From Betaproteobacteria bacterium (lineage in GTDB: Bacteria; Pseudomonadota; Gammaproteobacteria; Burkholderiales; SG8-39), in the NCBI GenBank assembly GCA_029883975.1, contig JAOUIL010000025.1, positions 1 through 38,675 of the forward strand: DNA of 38,675 nt, read 5' to 3'. The position numbers and the translations under genes were made by a program. The notes below the pieces were generated by a model. The model was not told the origin of the DNA, did no database searches, and saw only the letters and a list, made by a program, of their open reading frames with translations. This document shows positions 8,288 through 16,708 of the stretch, in pieces. Position 1 is the stretch's first letter, and each line of letters starts with the position of its first letter.

Positions 8288-9715
8288 TCACTCGAGGCCG
8301 AACTCGGCGAGGAAGCGTGCGCGCTCGGCCGCCTCGCCGAGGTGGTCGGCCAGCAGCAGGATGAACTGGCGGTGGTCGCCGGCCTGCGCGGCGGCCTTGC
8401 CCGCCACCACCTTGGCGATCGGCCCGAGATCGCGCGCCAGCCGCCGGGTCGCGCGCTCGACCAGCTCGGGCGTCAGGGCACCCGAGGGGCGCGCGGCCGC
8501 CGGCTCGGGCGCGCGGGGTAGCTCGCGCCCCGCGAGGAACGTATCGCGCTCCTGCGCGCTGAGGCCCTCGGCGAGCAGGCGGTGCAGCTCGTCGGGATCC
8601 GTGGTCTGCGCGGCGGCGCGGCGCACCAGCACCTTGCTCAGCGGCCCGATCAGGTTTGCCAGCCGCTGCTCGACCTGCCGCAACGTGGACGCATCCCATC
8701 CGGCAGGGGGCACGGAGCCGCCGGAAGGCTGGGAAGGCTGCGAGGGAGACGCATGGGAAGGCTGCGAGGGACGCGACGCCTGCGAGGCGTGCGACGGCAC
8801 GGAAGGCTCCGCCTGGCCCGAGGGCGGAACCGGCTCGCTGATGATGGTTTCCTCGGACAGCGTGGGGCTGGCGGGCGCGGCATGCGCGGCGACAACGGCC
8901 TCGCTGAACGCCTGCGCGTACTGGAAGCGCTCTTCCACGCGCTTGGCGAGCGCTGTCATTACCACCTCGTCGAACGCGGGGCTGGCGACCTCGGCGTTGA
9001 GCGACGAGGGCATGGCCGGCTGCTCGTGGCAGATCTGGTAGGCGATCGACTCCGGGCTGCCGGTGAAGGGACGCTTGCCCGTGAGCAGCTGGTACATCAC
9101 CACCCCTGCGGCGAAGATGTCGGAGCGCTGGTCGATCGGCGAGCCGTTGTAGTGCTCAGGGGACATGTAGCCGGGCGTGCCCATGACCGCGCCCACCTGC
9201 GTGAGCGTCGAGGCCTCGATGCGCGCGATGCCGAAGTCGGCGACCTTCAGCTTGCCGTTGCGCATGATGATGATGTTGGCAGGCTTCACGTCGCGGTGCC
9301 AGACGCCGCGCACGTGCGCGTGGTGCAACGCGTCGAGCAGCTGCACCATCACGCTCACCACGTCGTGCCGCTCGAAGCGCGTGCCGCGCAGGAAGTACTC
9401 GCGCAGGCTGTTGCCTTCGACGTATTCCATGGCGAGGAAGGCGACTTCGCCGACTTCGCCGAACTCGTACACGCCGACGATCCCCTGGTGCGACAGCCGC
9501 CCGGCGGCCTGCGCCTCGTTGCGAAAGCGCGCGAGGAAGCTCGCCTCCTGCTCGTCGTCGACGATCTCCTTGCGGATGGTCTTGATGGCGACGGTGCGCA
9601 GGATGTCGGGATCGTAGCCCTTGTAGACCACCCCCATCGACCCCTTGCCGAGCACCCCGTCGATCCGGTACTTGCCGAGGTGCGCGGGAATCGAGGCGGA
9701 CTTGCGCGTGGCCAT
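8288..9715 (-). CDS. Hanks-type Ser/Thr protein kinase with duplicated C-terminal domain
   Basis: This 475-residue protein has a complete kinase domain (about 16-275): P-loop GKGSMGVVYKG, VAIKTI lysine, catalytic HRDVKPANI, metal-binding DFG (VADFGIAR) and GTPGYMSPEH. It looks active and is of the RD class. A proline/serine-rich linker (about 285-340) with PSQPSHASPSQPSQ repeats leads to two copies of a roughly 55-residue module (about 343-395 and 415-470), each with an LxxLxGPxxKV core and a following RxAAAQ helix. There is no transmembrane segment, so it is cytosolic. It is the last gene of a row with a DUF3365-HAMP membrane receptor (10 bp upstream) and a FecR-domain exported protein, which probably supply its signal. 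Confidence 0.92.
   Translation of the reverse strand: MATRKSASIPAHLGKYRIDGVLGKGSMGVVYKGYDPDILRTVAIKTIRKEIVDDEQEASFLARFRNEAQAAGRLSHQGIVGVYEFGEVGEVAFLAMEYVEGNSLREYFLRGTRFERHDVVSVMVQLLDALHHAHVRGVWHRDVKPANIIIMRNGKLKVADFGIARIEASTLTQVGAVMGTPGYMSPEHYNGSPIDQRSDIFAAGVVMYQLLTGKRPFTGSPESIAYQICHEQPAMPSSLNAEVASPAFDEVVMTALAKRVEERFQYAQAFSEAVVAAHAAPASPTLSEETIISEPVPPSGQAEPSVPSHASQASRPSQPSHASPSQPSQPSGGSVPPAGWDASTLRQVEQRLANLIGPLSKVLVRRAAAQTTDPDELHRLLAEGLSAQERDTFLAGRELPRAPEPAAARPSGALTPELVERATRRLARDLGPIAKVVAGKAAAQAGDHRQFILLLADHLGEAAERARFLAEFGLE
8731..8771. repeat. Tandem DNA repeat in the kinase linker
   Basis: A 17-bp unit GGGAAGGCTGCGAGGGA occurs at 8731-8747 and again at 8755-8771, a period of 24 bp (8 codons), with further partial copies around it. 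It encodes the Pro/Ser-rich linker of the kinase, so the linker length may vary between strains. Confidence 0.7.
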
Positions 9716-9725
9716 GCGCGGCGCC

Positions 9726-10601
9726 TCAGCCCTCGAGCATCTTCATGGCCCTGACCAGGCTCTTCTTCATGCGGTTGAACGAGAGCGTGAGCACGCCGAT
9801 CTCGTCGCGGCTCGCGACGGCGAAGTCGGGCGCGTCCAGGTTCTCGCCCTGGCTGATCTGGTCGGCGAAGCGCGACAGGCGCGTGACCGGCCGGATCACC
9901 AGGAACCAGAGCATCAGGTTGAGCACGAGGAAGATGAACGCGAACACCGCGGCGAGCGACGCCATGAACGTGCGGAAGGCGGCGTTGGCGCGCGCGATCG
10001 GCACCTCGGTCGGCACCGACACGATCTGCGCGCCGACCACCTCGTTCAGCTTCCAGCCGAAGCCGTTGGCGGGGCCGTACTTCTCCACCAGCGTCTTGGG
10101 CGCCGCGTCGACCGTGGAATGGCAGTACAGGCAGGGCTCCTGCTTGATCTGCAGCGGGCGCGCGATGTAGAAGGACTTGCCGGCCGGCGTGTCGCGCTCG
10201 CCCACGATCTCCGTGCGATCCGCCGCGTTGCGGAACTGGTGCACGATGTCGGCCTCCCAGTCGGCCGCGCGATTGCGCGGATTGGTGGGGTTGAGCGTCG
10301 CCTCCTTGTAGAAGTAGTCCGGGAAGGCCTTGCGCACGCCGCCCAGCACCTCGGTGGCGGAGTACGCCGGCACCGACTGCGGCAGGAAGTTGTACTTCAT
10401 CTGCGTCTGCAGCAACGGCGCCACCTGCGTGGAGGTGTAGGCGCGCGTCGACAGAGCGGCTTCCATGACCAGCCGCGCATTGAGCACGATCTCGTCGCGC
10501 GCGTTCTGCTGCAGCAGCTCGCGCGAGGCGAAGCCGGCCGCGGCCAGGCCGATCAGGAACACGAACAGGAACACCAGGTTGAACTTGATGAGCAGCTTCA
10601 T
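9726..10601 (-). CDS. DUF3365 (Tll0287-like) haem-motif sensor with HAMP domain
   Basis: The 291-residue protein has a membrane helix at about 7-25 and a periplasmic DUF3365 domain (about 35-200). That domain contains a single c-type haem motif, C157-LYC-H161, in the conserved context PLQIKQEPCLYCH. A second membrane helix lies at about 211-236, followed by a HAMP domain (about 237-288) that ends the protein. It has no output domain. It would therefore sense a redox, gas or haem-linked cue in the periplasm and pass a conformational change through HAMP to a separate partner. The kinase starting 10 bp downstream is the obvious candidate. Covalent haem attachment is inferred from CxxCH and the family. 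Confidence 0.88.
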   Translation of the reverse strand: MKLLIKFNLVFLFVFLIGLAAAGFASRELLQQNARDEIVLNARLVMEAALSTRAYTSTQVAPLLQTQMKYNFLPQSVPAYSATEVLGGVRKAFPDYFYKEATLNPTNPRNRAADWEADIVHQFRNAADRTEIVGERDTPAGKSFYIARPLQIKQEPCLYCHSTVDAAPKTLVEKYGPANGFGWKLNEVVGAQIVSVPTEVPIARANAAFRTFMASLAAVFAFIFLVLNLMLWFLVIRPVTRLSRFADQISQGENLDAPDFAVASRDEIGVLTLSFNRMKKSLVRAMKMLEG

Positions 10602-10634
10602 GGCAGGGCTCCCCTTGCGGCGATCGGCGGCGGG

Positions 10635-11540
10635 TCAGCGCGCACCGGCGGGCGGCGGCGGCGCGGCGGCGCCCGGCGTGCCGGGCTCCTTTGGCTCGTA
10701 CTTCTCCGGGAACAGCACGCGGTCCCACTCCGGATGAAAGCGCATGTTGGCGATCAGCGCTTCGCGGAACGCCGGGTCGTCGGCGAGCGCGCGAAAGCGC
10801 GCCGGCATCGGCCGGCGGATGGCGTACGGCGCCTTGAGCCAGGTTTCGACCATGGCGTAGGTGACGACGTCCATCTGCCGCGGCTGCGCGGGGCGGTCCT
10901 TGACGCGCGCAAGGCGCGAAGGCAGCGGATCCAGGAACAGCCTGGGCAGGGCGGCGATGAATTCGGGCGTGGGGCGCGGGCGCACGCCGCCGCGCTGAAC
11001 GCTCTTGCCGGAGGAGAACTCGCCCGTGCGCAGCCGCAGGGTCTCCGCCGGCGCGCCGCGGCGCGGCTGGCCCGTGATGGCGACGGGCCCGCCTTCGGCG
11101 AACACCTGCATCCCGCTGCCGCTCACGCGCAGCACCGCCGCACCCTCGGCTGGCTGCACGGTGCCGACCGGCGTCGTCACGCGCAGGCGCGCCTCGGGCT
11201 TCACCCGGCCAAACTTCGCCACGCCCTGCGGAACATAGAAATCGCCGCGCGCCGTCGCGCTGCGCGGCAGCGCGGCAGCGAGCACGCGCGAATCCGGCCC
11301 CAGGGTCAGCGCCGCGCCGTCGGCGAACTCCATCTCGGCGATCGACGATTCGCCGATCTCGAGGATGTCGCCGGACTGCAGGCGCACGCCCTCGGCGAGC
11401 GCGTAGCGAGCGACACCGCGCACCAGCGTGGCGGTGCCTTCCAGCAGCGTGAGCATGGCCGGGGCGGGCTCCGCCGCCGGTGCGGCGAGCGGAAAGGCGA
11501 GCATCGCCCAGGCCCAGCGCCTCAGCAGCAGCAATGTCAC
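10635..11540 (-). CDS. Exported FecR-domain protein
   Basis: This protein of about 301 residues has a signal peptide (LLLLRRWAWAMLAFPLAAPAAE) and a FecR-type beta domain at about 30-125: TLLEGTATLVRGVARYALAEGVRLQSGD, then EMEFADGAALTLGPDSRV and VTTPVGTVQP. The C-terminal half is unassigned and the tail is Pro/Ala-rich. The GTG at 11540 is chosen because AAGGGGGGA lies just upstream and the signal peptide begins immediately; the longer frame to 11588 puts polar residues ahead of it. Such periplasmic FecR-like proteins often accompany adenylate cyclases, CHASE2 receptors or kinases rather than TonB systems. Here it sits 33 bp before the DUF3365 receptor. Confidence 0.82.
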   Translation of the reverse strand: MTLLLLRRWAWAMLAFPLAAPAAEPAPAMLTLLEGTATLVRGVARYALAEGVRLQSGDILEIGESSIAEMEFADGAALTLGPDSRVLAAALPRSATARGDFYVPQGVAKFGRVKPEARLRVTTPVGTVQPAEGAAVLRVSGSGMQVFAEGGPVAITGQPRRGAPAETLRLRTGEFSSGKSVQRGGVRPRPTPEFIAALPRLFLDPLPSRLARVKDRPAQPRQMDVVTYAMVETWLKAPYAIRRPMPARFRALADDPAFREALIANMRFHPEWDRVLFPEKYEPKEPGTPGAAAPPPPAGAR

Positions 11541-11612
11541 GCCATCCCCCCTTGGACCAAGTGTGGCGTCGCGCCCCGGGGCTGTCAATCGGGCGCGGGC
11601 CGCGAGGTCAGC

Positions 11613-12203
11613 CTATCGGCACATCGCGGCCATCTGCTCGGCCGCGGCGCGCATGCGCGCCTCGCACTCGTCGCGCTGCGCCGCGCGCGCGCACGACTTG
11701 TCCGGGTCCATCTGCGCGAGCTGCGAACGCAGCTGCCGGCAGGCGTCGCTGTCCTTGTCGAAGCGCATGGTCGTGCCTTGCGCGGTGCATGCCCCCTCGT
11801 AGGTGTAGCGCGCCTTCATGGTCGAGGCTCCGCGGCTGCCGTTGACTTCGGCTTGCATGAGCAGGCTCTTCGCGCCTTCGCGCTTCATGGAGATGCGGCT
11901 CGTGCCGTCCGGGCATTCGGTCTCCACGAGCGCCTCCTCGGGCGCGTCCTTCAGCACGCGGAACGTGCAGTCCGCGCGGCCGCGGCGCGCGGCGCGCTCG
12001 CGCGCTTCGCGGTACAGGTTGTCGGTGCACAGGGTGATGGCCATGCCGCCGCGCACCGAGCGGCCGCGGCCCTCGGCCTCGAGGATTTCCATGCGCCACT
12101 GCCCCTGTTGCGCGCCGATGCCGCGAAACAGCTGCGGCACGGGCGGCTCCTCGGCGAGGGCGCTCGAGGCAACGAGCGCGAGGGTGGCGAGCGCGAGCTT
12201 CAC
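11613..12203 (-). CDS. Exported DUF3617-like protein
   Basis: The 196-residue product begins with a signal peptide ([17 protein letters not shown], cleavage before EEPP). It has the DUF3617-type layout: an early GxWRMEILE strand, a cysteine in [11 protein letters not shown], the [12 protein letters not shown] middle section and a C-terminal Cys-rich helix ([15 protein letters not shown]...MAAMCR). DUF3617 proteins are periplasmic and of unknown function. The start is GTG 12203, which overlaps the PPK2 TGA stop as GTGA, implying translational coupling. Domain assignment is by pattern and moderately certain. Confidence 0.75.
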   Translation of the reverse strand: MKLALATLALVASSALAEEPPVPQLFRGIGAQQGQWRMEILEAEGRGRSVRGGMAITLCTDNLYREARERAARRGRADCTFRVLKDAPEEALVETECPDGTSRISMKREGAKSLLMQAEVNGSRGASTMKARYTYEGACTAQGTTMRFDKDSDACRQLRSQLAQMDPDKSCARAAQRDECEARMRAAAEQMAAMCR

Positions 12204-13078
12204 GCGCCGCGCGCCAGCTGCCGGCGCAAGGCGAGCAGCTCGCGCCGGCGCGCGGCGTCGGGCTGCGGGTAGGCCATGTCGAGCTTGTCCAGAGTGCGCA
12301 CGACGACTTCCGCCACGATCAGGCGCGCGTTCGGCTTGTCGTCCGCCGGCACGACATACCAGGGCGCGTGCTTCGTGCTGGTAGCCGCGAGGCAGGCCTC
12401 GTAGGCGCGCCGGTAGTCCTTCCAGTACTCGCGCTCCTCGACGTCGCGCGGGCTGAACTTCCAGTTCTTCTCCGGGTCGTCGATGCGCTCGAGGAAGCGC
12501 CGGCGCTGCTCGTCCCTGGAGACGTGCAGGAAGAACTTGACCACGCGCGTGCCGCTGCGCTCCAGGTGCGCTTCCATCTCGCGGATCGAGCGGTAGCGCT
12601 CCTCCCAGAGGTCGTGGTCCTGCAGGCGCGCGCGCGGCAGCTTCTGCGCGCGCAGGATCTCGGGATGCACGCGCACGATCAGCACCTCCTCGTAGTACGA
12701 GCGGTTGAAGATGCCGATGCGCCCGCGCTCGGGCAGCGCGCGCGAGGTGCGCCACAGGAAATCGTGGTCGAGCTCCTCGGCGCTCGGATGCTTGAAGCTG
12801 AACACCTGGCAGCCCTGCGGATTGACGCCCGACATGACGTGCTTGATGCAGCTGTCCTTGCCCGCGGCGTCCATCGCCTGGAATACGAGCAGCAGCGAAC
12901 GCCGGTCGTCGGCGTACAGCAGGTTCTGCAGCTTGCGCAGGCGCCCGATCTGCGCCTCGAGCTTGTCCTGGTAGTCGGCCTTCGAGCGGTACAGCGGCGC
13001 GAGGCGCGTCGGCAGGTCCTTGAGCCGCACGCGCTTGCCGGGGCGCACGCGGAAGCGCTCTGGGTTCATGGGGCGCAT
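12200..13078 (-). CDS. ppk2: Polyphosphate kinase 2 family (polyP:nucleotide phosphotransferase)
   Basis: This one-domain PPK2 protein of about 292 residues has a Walker A loop at about 67-76 ([11 protein letters not shown]), the family lid and Walker B region [20 protein letters not shown], then [29 protein letters not shown]. Enzymes of this group transfer phosphate between polyphosphate and nucleoside mono- or diphosphates in the cytosol. The exact direction and nucleotide cannot be read from sequence. ATG 13078 and ATG 13069 are both reasonable; an in-frame TTG at 13087 is less likely. It lies 9 bp after the MFS gene and overlaps the DUF3617-like gene by 4 bp. Confidence 0.9.
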   Translation of the reverse strand: MRPMNPERFRVRPGKRVRLKDLPTRLAPLYRSKADYQDKLEAQIGRLRKLQNLLYADDRRSLLLVFQAMDAAGKDSCIKHVMSGVNPQGCQVFSFKHPSAEELDHDFLWRTSRALPERGRIGIFNRSYYEEVLIVRVHPEILRAQKLPRARLQDHDLWEERYRSIREMEAHLERSGTRVVKFFLHVSRDEQRRRFLERIDDPEKNWKFSPRDVEEREYWKDYRRAYEACLAATSTKHAPWYVVPADDKPNARLIVAEVVVRTLDKLDMAYPQPDAARRRELLALRRQLARGA

Positions 13079-13087
13079 GGTAGCCAA

Positions 13088-14344
13088 TCACCGGCCGTCG
13101 TGCCGCGGCCGCGCGGGCTTCCTCGCCAGCAGGAAGAAGAGCGATCCCGCGCCCGCGAGCAGCGCGAGCACGGTGAACCCGGCGCGGTAGTTGCCGGTCA
13201 GGTCGGACATGGTCCCGGCGATCACCGGCCCGCCGATCTGGCCGACGACGATGATCATGAACGACAGCCCGAGGATCATGCCGATGGCGCTCACGCCGAA
13301 GTAGTCGGCGCGGATCGCCTGCATGAACGGCCCGCGCAGTCCCCAGGCCACGCCGTGCAGCACGGCGAACGCGACGATCATCGCCGGGCCGCCGGCGTAG
13401 GTGAGGCACAGCAGCCCCGCCATGTGCATCAGCATGCAGCCGGCGCAGATCAGGCGCTTGTCGAAGCGATCGCCGGTGAGCGCGCCGATGGCGATGCCGC
13501 CAACCTGCGCCACCGTCATCAGCATGATGTAGAGCGCCGCCGTCTCCACCGGATAGCCAAGGCCTTCCTTCATGTGCGTGATGGCGTGCACGTTGACCGC
13601 GGTCACCACGAACAGCGCGAAGCCGTGGCCGAGCGACAGCAGCCAGAACGCGGGCGTGCGCAGCGCCTCGCGCGCGGTGAAGTCGCGCGTGCCCTCGAGC
13701 GGCTGCGCGCCGCTGGCGGCCTGCGCGGGCGCCGCCGCGGACTCGCCGTCCGCGGACTGGCCGTAGCGCTGCGGCCGGCCCTTCATGACGAGCGCGAGCG
13801 GCAGCCCGAGCGCGATGAACAGCAGCCCCGAGCCGAACGCGGTGGCGCGCCAGCCGAAGACGGCGATCGCCCATGCGACCAGCGGCACGGCGATGCCGCC
13901 CAGCGCCGCGCCCAGGCCGACGATCGACAGGGCGCGCGCACGCTTGCGCTCGAACCAGTAGATGAGCGAGACGTTGAGCGGGAAGAAGCCGCACAGGCTC
14001 GAGCCGAGCGCGATGACGATGAAGGCGCCGTAGAAGGCGGCGAGCGACTCGATCCGGCTGAGCAGCATGAAGCCCAGGCCGAGCAGCAGCACACCGGCGC
14101 GCAGCACGCCCTGCGTGCCGAAGCGGTCGATGATCCAGCCGAGCAGCGGACCGAGGATCGCCGCTTCCAGCTGGTGCAGCGCCGCGGCGAGCGAGAGCTC
14201 GGTCTTCGACCAGCCGCGATCGTCGCGCAGAACCGCGACGTAGGCGCCGAACGCCTGCAGCAGCAGGCTCGACTGCAGGAACTGGATGCCGGCGCCGGCC
14301 GCCACCATGCGCCAGCCGTGGAAGGGCCGCTTCGCCAAGCTCAA
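13088..14344 (-). CDS. Major facilitator superfamily transporter
   Basis: The 418-residue protein has about 12 hydrophobic segments in two halves separated by a cytoplasmic loop near residues 195-220 (Ala/Gln/Gly-rich). Typical MFS features include GWIIDRFGTQGVL after helix 2 and the equivalent GALTGDRFDKR in the second half. The N-terminus (FHGWRMVAAGAGIQF) resembles monocarboxylate/OFA-type carriers, so an organic acid substrate is possible but unproven. The start is probably TTG 14344, overlapping the MarR TGA as TTGA; an ATG at codon 13 would remove part of helix 1. Co-transcription with MarR suggests regulator-linked efflux or uptake. Confidence 0.88.
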   Translation of the reverse strand: MSLAKRPFHGWRMVAAGAGIQFLQSSLLLQAFGAYVAVLRDDRGWSKTELSLAAALHQLEAAILGPLLGWIIDRFGTQGVLRAGVLLLGLGFMLLSRIESLAAFYGAFIVIALGSSLCGFFPLNVSLIYWFERKRARALSIVGLGAALGGIAVPLVAWAIAVFGWRATAFGSGLLFIALGLPLALVMKGRPQRYGQSADGESAAAPAQAASGAQPLEGTRDFTAREALRTPAFWLLSLGHGFALFVVTAVNVHAITHMKEGLGYPVETAALYIMLMTVAQVGGIAIGALTGDRFDKRLICAGCMLMHMAGLLCLTYAGGPAMIVAFAVLHGVAWGLRGPFMQAIRADYFGVSAIGMILGLSFMIIVVGQIGGPVIAGTMSDLTGNYRAGFTVLALLAGAGSLFFLLARKPARPRHDGR

Positions 14345-14835
14345 CCGCCCGGCGCTTCCGCCGCCAGTCCCGCTTCCAGCGGAAGCGGCGCGGCAGGCGC
14401 GGGCACGGCGGGCGCGCCCATCAGGTCGGCGACCTCCACGAGCGCGCGCAGCATTGCCTCCTGGCGCGCCGCGGGCAGCTGCGCGAAGCGCTCGACGAAG
14501 CGCTCGTGCAGGAAGCGCGGCGCGCGCGCCAGCACCTGCGCGCCGCTCGCCGTGAGGCGCGAGTGCACGATGCGCCGGTCCTCGACGTTGCGATAACGCT
14601 CGATCAGCCCGCGCGCCTCGAGCTTGTCGAGGATCACGGTGACCGTGGCGGGCGAGAGGCTCACCGCGGCCGACAGCCGCGCGCTCGTGACCTGGCCGTG
14701 CGCGCGGATCGCGGCGAGCACCACGAGCTGCGGCAGCGTGAGGCCGGCAGCCTTTTCCACCGTCTTCGAATGCCGGTCCACCGCGTGCACGATGCGGCGG
14801 ATGGCGGAGAGCACTCTTGCTTCGGCGTCGGTCAT
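14341..14835 (-). CDS. MarR-family transcriptional regulator
   Basis: The 164-residue protein contains a winged helix-turn-helix at about 30-100 (LTLPQLVVLAAIRAHGQVTSARLSAAVSLSPATVTVILDKLEARGLIER, then the wing EDRRIVHSRLTASG), flanked by dimerisation helices. The C-terminal 25 residues are Ala/Pro-rich. It heads a row of minus-strand genes and is divergent from the NAGGN operon. The 99 bp between them contain overlapping promoters and a palindrome that suits MarR binding, so it may control both itself with the MFS gene and the osmolyte operon. Ligand unknown. Confidence 0.92.
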   Translation of the reverse strand: MTDAEARVLSAIRRIVHAVDRHSKTVEKAAGLTLPQLVVLAAIRAHGQVTSARLSAAVSLSPATVTVILDKLEARGLIERYRNVEDRRIVHSRLTASGAQVLARAPRFLHERFVERFAQLPAARQEAMLRALVEVADLMGAPAVPAPAAPLPLEAGLAAEAPGG

Positions 14836-14850
14836 ATCTTCGAGGGGTAA

Positions 14851-14879
14851 AGCATACAGCTCAAATGGTTTGACCTCAA
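14851..14879 (-). promoter_or_regulatory. Predicted sigma-70 promoter of the marR gene row
   Basis: On the minus strand, TTGAGG (14879-14874) and TATGCT (14856-14851) are separated by exactly 17 bp, placing transcription start close to the marR ATG at 14835. The palindrome TCAAA-TGG-TTTGA lies entirely in the spacer. Confidence 0.55.
14861..14873. promoter_or_regulatory. Putative MarR operator
   Basis: TCAAA-TGG-TTTGA is a perfect inverted repeat. A nested second one, TTTGA-CC-TCAAA, lies at 14869-14880, and CTCAAAT is directly repeated at 14860-14866 and 14875-14881. The elements overlap the -35 of the NAGGN promoter and fill the spacer of the marR promoter, so one bound dimer could block both. 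Binding is inferred. Confidence 0.6.
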
Positions 14880-14898
14880 ATCAATATCGGGTTATAAT
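14870..14898 (+). promoter_or_regulatory. Predicted sigma-70 promoter of the NAGGN operon
   Basis: TTGACC (14870-14875), a 17-bp spacer and a perfect TATAAT (14893-14898) make the strongest sigma-70 type promoter in the window, about 37 bp upstream of ATG 14935. Confidence 0.75.
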
Positions 14899-14934
14899 TC
14901 AAGGCCTTCAGTAGATACATAAGGCGTTGATTCC

Positions 14935-16707
14935 ATGTGCGGAATTGCAGGCGAGATGACCTTCGACGGGCGCATGGCGTCCGCCGGCGCCGTGGAGGCC
15001 ATGAACACGGCCCAGGCCGCGCGCGGGCCGGACGGCGCAGGCCTGCACCTGCACGGGCGCGTCGCGCTCGGGCAGCGGCGCCTGAAGATCATCGATCTGT
15101 CCGAGCGTGCCGAGCAGCCGATGCACGACCCGGTCCTCGGCCTCACGGTGGTCTTCAACGGCTGCATCTACAACTACCGCGAGCTGCGCGAGAAGCTGCG
15201 CGCGCTCGGCTACCAGTTCTTCTCCGACGGCGACACCGAGGTGGTGCTGAAGGCGTTCCACGCCTGGCGCGAGCGCGCGCCCGAGCAACTGAACGGCATG
15301 TTCGCGTTCGCCGTCGCCGAGCGCGACAGCGGTCGCGTGACGCTCGCGCGCGACCGCCTGGGCATCAAGCCGCTCTACTACGCGGAAGGCAAGGGGCACG
15401 TGCGCTTCGCCTCCACGCTGCCGGCGCTGCTGGCCGCGAACGACGTGGACCGCTCGATCGACCCCGTCGCCCTCAACCACTACCTGTCGTTCCACGCCGT
15501 GGTGCCGCCGCCGCGCACGATCCTGAAAGGCGTGCGCAAGCTCGCGCCCGCCACCGTGCGTTGCTACGAGCCCGACGGTACCGCGCGCGAGCGCGTGTAC
15601 TGGTCGCTGTCGTTCGAGCGCGGCGCCGAGGACATCCAGAGGAGCGCGGAGGCCTGGGGCGAAGAGCTGCTGTCGGCACTGCGCCGCGCCGTGGAGCGGC
15701 GGCGCATCGCCGACGTGCCGGTGGGCGTGCTCCTCTCGGGCGGCGTGGACTCGAGCCTGATCACGGCGCTGCTGGCACAGGCGGGGCACGCGGACCTGCG
15801 CACGTTCTCGATCGGCTTCGAGGGCGCGCACGGCGAGGCCGGCGACGAGTTCCAGTGGTCCGACATGATCGTCGAGCGCTTCGAGACCGAGCACCGCAAG
15901 ATCTTCATCGAGTCCGCGCGCCTGATCGACGCGCTCCCCGGGACGGTGCGCGCGATGTCCGAGCCGATGGTGTCCTACGACAACGTCGCCTTCTACCTGC
16001 TCGCGCAGGAAGTGGCGAAGCACGTCAAGGTGGTGCAGTCGGGGCAGGGCGCCGACGAGGTGTTCGGCGGCTACCACTGGTACCCGAAGCTGGTCGGCTC
16101 GGGGAATCCCGCGCAGGACTACGCGCGCGCGTTCATGGACCGCGACTTCGCCGCCTATTCGGCCCAGGTCTCGGCCGAGTACGTGGGGCTGGACCACGCG
16201 CGCGAGCTGGTCGAGGAGCACATGGCGCGCTCGCTCGCGAACGACCCGGTCGACCGCGCGCTGCACCTCGACACCACGGTGATGCTGGTCGACGATCCCG
16301 TGAAGCGCGTGGACAACATGACGATGGCGGCGGGGCTGGAGGCGCGCGTGCCGTTCCTCGACCACGAGCTGGTCGAGCTCGCCGCGCGCATCCCGCCGCA
16401 CCAGAAGCTGCGCGATGGCGGCAAGGGCATCCTCAAGGACGTCGCGCGGCGGGTGGTGCCGGCGGCGGTCATCGACCGGCCGAAAGGCTACTTCCCGGTG
16501 CCGGCGCTCAAGTACCTCGAGGGCCCGTTCCTCGCGCTCGCCCGCGACGCGCTGTGCTCGCGCGCGGCGAAGGAGCGCGGCATCTTCCGCCGCGACTATC
16601 TCGAGCGCCTGTTCGCCGATCCGAAGGCCCATATCACGCCGCTGCAGGGCTCCGAGCTCTGGCAGGCGGCGCTGCTGGAATTGTGGCTGCAGACGCAGGA
16701 GGTGTGA
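14935..16707 (+). CDS. asnO: N-acetylglutaminylglutamine amidotransferase (asparagine synthase family)
   Basis: This 590-residue class II glutamine amidotransferase has the nucleophile Cys2 (MCGIAGEM) and N-terminal glutaminase domain to about residue 200. The synthetase domain follows with PP-loop SGGVDSS near 266-272 and the QGADEVFGGYHWY and LEARVPFLDHELVELAARIP motifs. The next two genes encode the acetyltransferase/ATP-grasp synthetase and M42 peptidase that always accompany the NAGGN version of this enzyme, so it most likely amidates N-acetylglutaminylglutamine to the osmoprotectant NAGGN rather than making asparagine. A near-consensus promoter lies immediately upstream, with a probable MarR operator. 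Confidence 0.92.
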   Translation: MCGIAGEMTFDGRMASAGAVEAMNTAQAARGPDGAGLHLHGRVALGQRRLKIIDLSERAEQPMHDPVLGLTVVFNGCIYNYRELREKLRALGYQFFSDGDTEVVLKAFHAWRERAPEQLNGMFAFAVAERDSGRVTLARDRLGIKPLYYAEGKGHVRFASTLPALLAANDVDRSIDPVALNHYLSFHAVVPPPRTILKGVRKLAPATVRCYEPDGTARERVYWSLSFERGAEDIQRSAEAWGEELLSALRRAVERRRIADVPVGVLLSGGVDSSLITALLAQAGHADLRTFSIGFEGAHGEAGDEFQWSDMIVERFETEHRKIFIESARLIDALPGTVRAMSEPMVSYDNVAFYLLAQEVAKHVKVVQSGQGADEVFGGYHWYPKLVGSGNPAQDYARAFMDRDFAAYSAQVSAEYVGLDHARELVEEHMARSLANDPVDRALHLDTTVMLVDDPVKRVDNMTMAAGLEARVPFLDHELVELAARIPPHQKLRDGGKGILKDVARRVVPAAVIDRPKGYFPVPALKYLEGPFLALARDALCSRAAKERGIFRRDYLERLFADPKAHITPLQGSELWQAALLELWLQTQEV

Positions 16708-16708
16708 C

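Noticed and set aside
8700-8810. Possible CRISPR-like or mobile short repeat
   Set aside because: The 17-bp repeat with 24-bp period lies in frame inside the kinase linker and encodes Pro/Ser repeats. There are no spacers or cas genes.
14935-16707. Ordinary asparagine synthetase (asnB)
   Set aside because: The fold alone would fit, but the GNAT/ATP-grasp synthetase and M42 peptidase downstream mark the NAGGN amidotransferase version.
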